Positions 60,420 through 64,000 of a stretch of 64,000 nt of DNA are shown here, in pieces. A model generated the notes under the pieces. The model had not been told where the DNA came from. It saw only the letters and a program-made list of their open reading frames with translations, and made no database searches. Positions within the stretch are counted from its first letter, which is position 1, and each line of letters begins with the position of its first letter. A program made the position numbers and the translations under genes. This DNA comes from UBA1765 sp045629945 (lineage in GTDB: Bacteria; Fibrobacterota; Fibrobacteria; Fibrobacterales; Fibrobacteraceae), in NCBI GenBank assembly GCA_045629945.1, contig JAZQSE010000009.1, positions 124,001 to 188,000 on the forward strand, written 5' to 3'.

Positions 60420-62765
60420 TTAAAATTGCGGTTCTACGTAGATGTTTTGCCCGGCGCGGATTCTTGTGCCTTCTAGTTCATTCCATTTAACTAAGTCATC
60501 AATAGAGACTTTGTATTTTTTAGAAATATCCCACAAGGATTCGCCTTTTTGAACAACATGAATTCTTGAATTTTTGCCGTTAGATGTTGATTTCTTTTCA
60601 ACTTTGTTGGCCGTTTTATTAGGAGGAGCTACTGTTGTGGCCGCTTTTTTGGAAGAGCCTTCTAGTTTTAATTTTTGGCCAGGGTAAATAGTTTCAGATG
60701 TTCCCATATCATTCCATTTTTGGAGATTTTCAACACTTACACCTGTTTTTTGCGAAATGAATGAAAGGTTATCGCCACTTTTTACAGTGTAATATTTGGC
60801 ATTTGATTTACTTGAATTGGATTTTTTCGTTTCAGCCTTTGCCGTTTTTTCATTTTTGGAAGATTTAGCTGGAGAATCCTTTTTTTCAACCTTTTTTTCT
60901 GGTGGAGGTATTACAAGCATTTGCCCTACGCGTAAAGGGGTTCGATTGCCGTTATTTTTTTCAATCAACGCTATCGGAGAAACGCCAAAAGCTTGTGCAA
61001 TGCTTAAATATGTGTCGCCAGATTGAACGCGGTATTTACCTTGTTCTAAAGCCGGTTTTTTGGGTGGTAAAACAGAATCCTCTGCTGGTTCTGAAACAAA
61101 AAGTACTTGCCCTTCTTCTAAAGCAGATTCGGCATTTAATTTGTTCCATTTTTGCAAGTTTGAAAGAGATATGCCATAACGCCTTGCCACAGAAGCTTGA
61201 TTTTCACCTTGTTTTACGGTATAAGTTTTTACTTTTTTAGAAGCAGTAACTTGTTTATATGGCCCACCTTTGTTTCCTTTTTGCGCCGGCAAAGGAATCA
61301 ATAATTTTTGTCCAGCCCGCAAGCGTGTTGTTTTCATATTGTTTGCCGCTTGAATATCTGAAATAGAAACGCCATATTTTTTAGAAATGCTACCAAAGTA
61401 TTCTCCGCGTTTGACTTGGTGGTAATGCCAGCGAGGGAATTTATTTTTATCCATTTTGTCGTAAGCGGCTAAGAACAAAGCGCGTTTTCCTTCAGGAATG
61501 CGTAGTGTGTATGAAGCCATATCCGGAGGTGTGCTCCATTTTATGAGTTCCATATTTAAAGAACGAACGGAATCTTCTGAAATGGAAAGAGCTTTTGCAA
61601 TTTCAGAAATAGGGAGACAATCTGTTATAGTTACGGTGTCGTATTTAGGTAATTCCTGCTTTTTGATTTCTATTTCATAATGTTCTGGGAAATGCCCTAT
61701 AATCATAGCCGCTAAAATTCTTGGCACATAATGCATGGTTTCTTTTGGTAAATCTAATTCCCAATAAGAAATCGCTTTGGTGCTATCTCTAGTAGAATCT
61801 GCCTTCATTTCTTTGATTAAGCGACGCACTCTGCCTTCACCACAGTTGTAAGCCGCCATAGCTAAAAGCCAATCATCGAATTCTTTATGGAGATAACTTA
61901 AATAAGCTGCAGCTGCACGAGTCGCTTTTTCCGGGTGGCGTCGCATGTCAACCCAGAAATTAGAAGCTAAACCAAAACGTTCTCCTGTTGCCGGAATAAA
62001 TTGCCAAAGTCCTGAAGCTTTGGCTCGGCTATAGGCTTTTACTTTAAAACCAGATTCAACTAAAGACAAATAAATTAAATCTTCTGGCATTTCGTATTCG
62101 CGTAAAATGCTGTAAATTAAAGAATCATAAGCGGTTTTTCTAGACAAAGAAGATTTTATAAAACTAGGAACACGCTCTGTGAAATAATGAATTTCCTGTA
62201 AAACGCGTTCGTTCAATTCTACCGGTAAAGAAAATTGCGTTAAATCAAGAGTATCAAGGAAATTTTCAATAATTTGCAATGAGGCACTGTCGGCTTTTTC
62301 GCCATCGTCTTCTAAACCTTCAAGTGAAATTTCATAAGGGCTCCAAGTTTCTGCATTTTCACCTAAATCAGAAAGTTGAGGGTAAACTTCGTCAGAAGCT
62401 TTTAAAATGCGTGCCAAAAAAGAAGAATTATAAAGAGAATCTGCAGGGGAGCGTAACGTAGAATCTTTTCTTTCGTTGACTAAATGTTTTAAAGCTAAAT
62501 CTAAATAATGAGCAGATAATAACCATTCCCCGTTATCCATAGCTTCAAGAGCATATCGGTAATTAATCCAAGATTCTCTTAACGAAAGTGGTTCGGGTAA
62601 AGTGTCTTTTAATGCGTTTGAAGCAAATGTTTCCGGGATCTCTTCTGCAGGCGAAGACGCCAAACTAGCCTCTTGACGCGGGCCAGCACAAGCCAAGAGT
62701 AAACTAACAATTCCTCCGACTAGAAAAATTAGTGGGAGAGAAGGGAACGATAAAGATTTACGCAT
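60420..62765 (-). CDS. mltD: Membrane-bound lytic transglycosylase D with five LysM domains
   Basis: 781 aa, lipobox LLAC, so outer-membrane or inner-membrane anchored. The SLT domain (about 215-360) has the catalytic Glu in LSLVESGFKVKAYSRAKASG and the LWQFIPATGERFGL and MAAYNCGEGRVRR blocks. Five LysM domains follow, for example YTVKQGENQASVARRYG, YRVQSGDTYLSIAQAFG and HVVQKGESLWDISKKYK, separated by Lys/Ser-rich linkers. It cleaves peptidoglycan with 1,6-anhydro product. Five LysM is more than the two or three of most MltD proteins. Confidence 0.94.
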   Translation of the reverse strand: MRKSLSFPSLPLIFLVGGIVSLLLACAGPRQEASLASSPAEEIPETFASNALKDTLPEPLSLRESWINYRYALEAMDNGEWLLSAHYLDLALKHLVNERKDSTLRSPADSLYNSSFLARILKASDEVYPQLSDLGENAETWSPYEISLEGLEDDGEKADSASLQIIENFLDTLDLTQFSLPVELNERVLQEIHYFTERVPSFIKSSLSRKTAYDSLIYSILREYEMPEDLIYLSLVESGFKVKAYSRAKASGLWQFIPATGERFGLASNFWVDMRRHPEKATRAAAAYLSYLHKEFDDWLLAMAAYNCGEGRVRRLIKEMKADSTRDSTKAISYWELDLPKETMHYVPRILAAMIIGHFPEHYEIEIKKQELPKYDTVTITDCLPISEIAKALSISEDSVRSLNMELIKWSTPPDMASYTLRIPEGKRALFLAAYDKMDKNKFPRWHYHQVKRGEYFGSISKKYGVSISDIQAANNMKTTRLRAGQKLLIPLPAQKGNKGGPYKQVTASKKVKTYTVKQGENQASVARRYGISLSNLQKWNKLNAESALEEGQVLFVSEPAEDSVLPPKKPALEQGKYRVQSGDTYLSIAQAFGVSPIALIEKNNGNRTPLRVGQMLVIPPPEKKVEKKDSPAKSSKNEKTAKAETKKSNSSKSNAKYYTVKSGDNLSFISQKTGVSVENLQKWNDMGTSETIYPGQKLKLEGSSKKAATTVAPPNKTANKVEKKSTSNGKNSRIHVVQKGESLWDISKKYKVSIDDLVKWNELEGTRIRAGQNIYVEPQF

Positions 62766-62770
62766 TAAGT

Positions 62771-62989
62771 TTATTGGTCGTAATCAAGATCTTCGGCATA
62801 GTCAGTCCAAATTTCTTCACGACCGCTACCAAAAGAGGAATTTTCAAAATCGACTTCTTCTTCAATTTCTTCTTCTTCAAGAAGTTCTTCATCCAAATCA
62901 TCTTCTGGAAAAGAAGATGTTTCTTCAAAGCCGTCGCTTTTTGGACGTCTGGCACATAAAACTTCTCGATAATATTGGATTTTACTCAT
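62771..62989 (-). CDS. Small, strongly acidic protein (72 aa) upstream of mltD
   Basis: ATG 62989 with AAGGAGAG; a longer start at 63040 is less likely. After a basic N-terminus (SKIQYYREVLCARRPKS) the rest is mainly Glu and Asp (DDLDEELLEEEEIEEEVDFE). No known family. The stop is 5 bases before mltD. The frame at 62758-62955 is a shadow. Confidence 0.65.
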   Translation of the reverse strand: MSKIQYYREVLCARRPKSDGFEETSSFPEDDLDEELLEEEEIEEEVDFENSSFGSGREEIWTDYAEDLDYDQ

Positions 62990-63000
62990 ATATGCTCTCC

Positions 63001-63156
63001 TTAATGAATAACCCTTTCTACACCTAACCAAATGACGCAACCTAATATTAATGCCGCAATCATTTGTAAAAACACTAACACTCTATTCAAGCGGTTTGAA
63101 CGGCTTGATTTTCTTGTGCTGTGTCTAGCAGAAATTTTAGAATGTCTGTATTGCAT
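63001..63156 (-). CDS. Small membrane protein (51 aa), first gene of the mltD operon
   Basis: ATG at 63156 to TAA at 63001. A basic, Ser/Arg-rich N-terminus (KISARHSTRKSSRSNRLNR) is followed by one membrane helix (VLVFLQMIAALILGCVIWLG), an N-in topology like small division or envelope factors. The next gene starts 11 bases on. No good ribosome site is visible before the ATG. Confidence 0.55.
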   Translation of the reverse strand: MQYRHSKISARHSTRKSSRSNRLNRVLVFLQMIAALILGCVIWLGVERVIH

Positions 63157-63218
63157 TACATTCGCAAACATACACTTCTAAAGGCGTTTGTCAATAGGGT
63201 AAATTGAAAAAAATGAAA

Positions 63219-63248
63219 AAAATCTCTGGTAAGCAGAGATTTTTTTTG
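63219..63248. terminator. Bidirectional terminator after the Wza-like gene
   Basis: AATCTCTG / CAGAGATT stem (63221-63228 with 63234-63241), A-run on the left and T-run on the right. Confidence 0.82.
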
Positions 63249-63272
63249 AAAAATTTGAAAAACAGAGGGCTT

Positions 63273-64000
63273 TTACCAATTTTTTATGTCATCTTTAGCC
63301 ACTTTGGCGTTATGAATAGACAAAGCCGTGTAGTAGAATGTCTGGGCTGTCGGGAGAATCTGAGAAATAACTCTGTTCCAGCGAGCAAGTCCTGTTGCAT
63401 CTACAAAGACAACATCATGTGGTTTTAATTCAAATTTTTCACCAAATACTAAAGCTAAAGGGTTTTTGGCATTTAAGTGGTAAACATTTATCCGATCAAG
63501 ACCACCGCGAATAACATAAATGCCTTTACTTTCTGCAGAAAGTGTCTGTAAACCACCAACTTCGGCTAAAGCCTGAGAAAGAGACATACGACCATTTTCA
63601 ATGGTCAATGCTTGTTGACGAGTGACTTCACCTAAAACATAAACTTGAGATTCATTTAAGCTAGCTACTCGAATAACATCGCCATTTTTCAGGACAATAT
63701 CTGAAGGCCCTTTACCAGCGGGATAGGCCGCTTGTAAGTTAATGGGGTATGCTTTTCCTTCGCGAACCAGTTCTACTTGTGTCGGGTCACCTGTACGAGG
63801 GTCAACGCCACCGCAAAGGTTGATTGCTTCTAAAAGAGTTGTCGGGATATTCGTTAAAGGAATAACGCCTGCTTTCATAACGCCACCCTGAACGTAGATT
63901 TTTTTGCTCTGGCTGCGTAAAAGTCGGACATCAAGTTGGGGTTTGTTTAAAACAGAAGAAAGCCCTTGTACAATCATTTCTCGCAATTCTGTGATTGTCT
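63273..64000 (-). CDS. Polysaccharide export protein, Wza/SLBB family, 5' end outside window
   Basis: The frame is open to the right edge. Visible is part of the polysaccharide-export domain (TITELREMIVQGLSSVLNKP) and two SLBB domains (KIYVQGGVMKAGVIPLTNIP, then VYVLGEVTRQQALTIENGRM), ending in the membrane-proximal DVVFVDATGLARWNRVISQI. It forms an outer-membrane channel for capsule or exopolysaccharide. Partner Wzc/Wzy genes would lie outside the window. Confidence 0.9.
   Translation of the reverse strand, partial: TITELREMIVQGLSSVLNKPQLDVRLLRSQSKKIYVQGGVMKAGVIPLTNIPTTLLEAINLCGGVDPRTGDPTQVELVREGKAYPINLQAAYPAGKGPSDIVLKNGDVIRVASLNESQVYVLGEVTRQQALTIENGRMSLSQALAEVGGLQTLSAESKGIYVIRGGLDRINVYHLNAKNPLALVFGEKFELKPHDVVFVDATGLARWNRVISQILPTAQTFYYTALSIHNAKVAKDDIKNW

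Overview
The window looks like the chromosome of a Fibrobacterota bacterium, close to Fibrobacter. The DNA is AT-rich and the genes are densely packed. It encodes a family 5 glycoside hydrolase with a C-terminal domain resembling Por/T9SS sorting domains, a GH116 enzyme, a monomeric NADP isocitrate dehydrogenase, a Ser-rich low-complexity linker typical of Fibrobacter surface proteins, many signal-peptide outer-membrane barrels, and a Gram-negative envelope (OmpA, MltD, TonB-dependent-type receptor, Wza-like export protein). The DNA seems more AT-rich than the F. succinogenes type strain, so a sister species or uncultured relative is likely. This assignment rests on recognising protein families, not on a database search.

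Region 1 (1-12.1 kb) is housekeeping and envelope: the end of a GH116 enzyme, glycyl-tRNA synthetase, an M23/LysM peptidase, a LysE exporter, a plug-and-barrel outer membrane protein with a VanX-type dipeptidase, argininosuccinate lyase, an OmpA-domain protein and a barrel protein. Region 2 (12.0-16.1 kb) is a rearranged accessory stretch. A tandem duplication of about 1.2 kb carries the 3' end of the barrel gene, a lipoprotein gene, and a promoter that also drives a 28-codon ORF. The first copy is split by a decayed IS200-like element, which itself contains an IS256-family remnant and 75-bp tandem repeats.

Region 3 (16.1-32.5 kb) is core metabolism and information processing: icd-hflX-pgpA, an inositol-phosphatase-family gene, surE-gyrA, a SPOUT methyltransferase, an acyl-CoA synthetase, two paired membrane/envelope proteins, rpsF-rpsR-rplI, and asnS. 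Region 4 (32.5-38.5 kb) is a translationally coupled operon around a MotA/ExbB-like channel with a long coiled-coil tail and a MotB-like OmpA protein; this pair resembles ZorA/ZorB, but no Zorya effector is present. Region 5 (38.5-45.8 kb) has tadA, an MFS-PlsC-AMP ligase fusion, tmRNA, a dCMP-deaminase-type gene, tRNA-Lys, and a PorV/PorQ-like barrel.

Region 6 (45.8-57.1 kb) is an accessory island. It holds a Fic protein, an Rpn/PD-(D/E)XK nuclease, three divergent proteins with uracil-DNA-glycosylase-like motif layout, an EcsC-like protein, two Cys-rich zinc-ribbon proteins, a Ras-like GTPase, a tail-anchored protein, an unknown protein, a lipoprotein and a WYL-domain regulator. Three copies of one palindrome (CGACA-N5-TGTCG) sit at similar places in promoters of this island, and a broken second WYL gene lies in its middle. 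This is the best candidate for an undescribed, probably defence- or stress-related, system.

Region 7 (57.1-64 kb) contains dispersed repeats, the GH5 cellulase, a small operon built around MltD with five LysM domains, and a Wza-like polysaccharide export protein that runs off the window.
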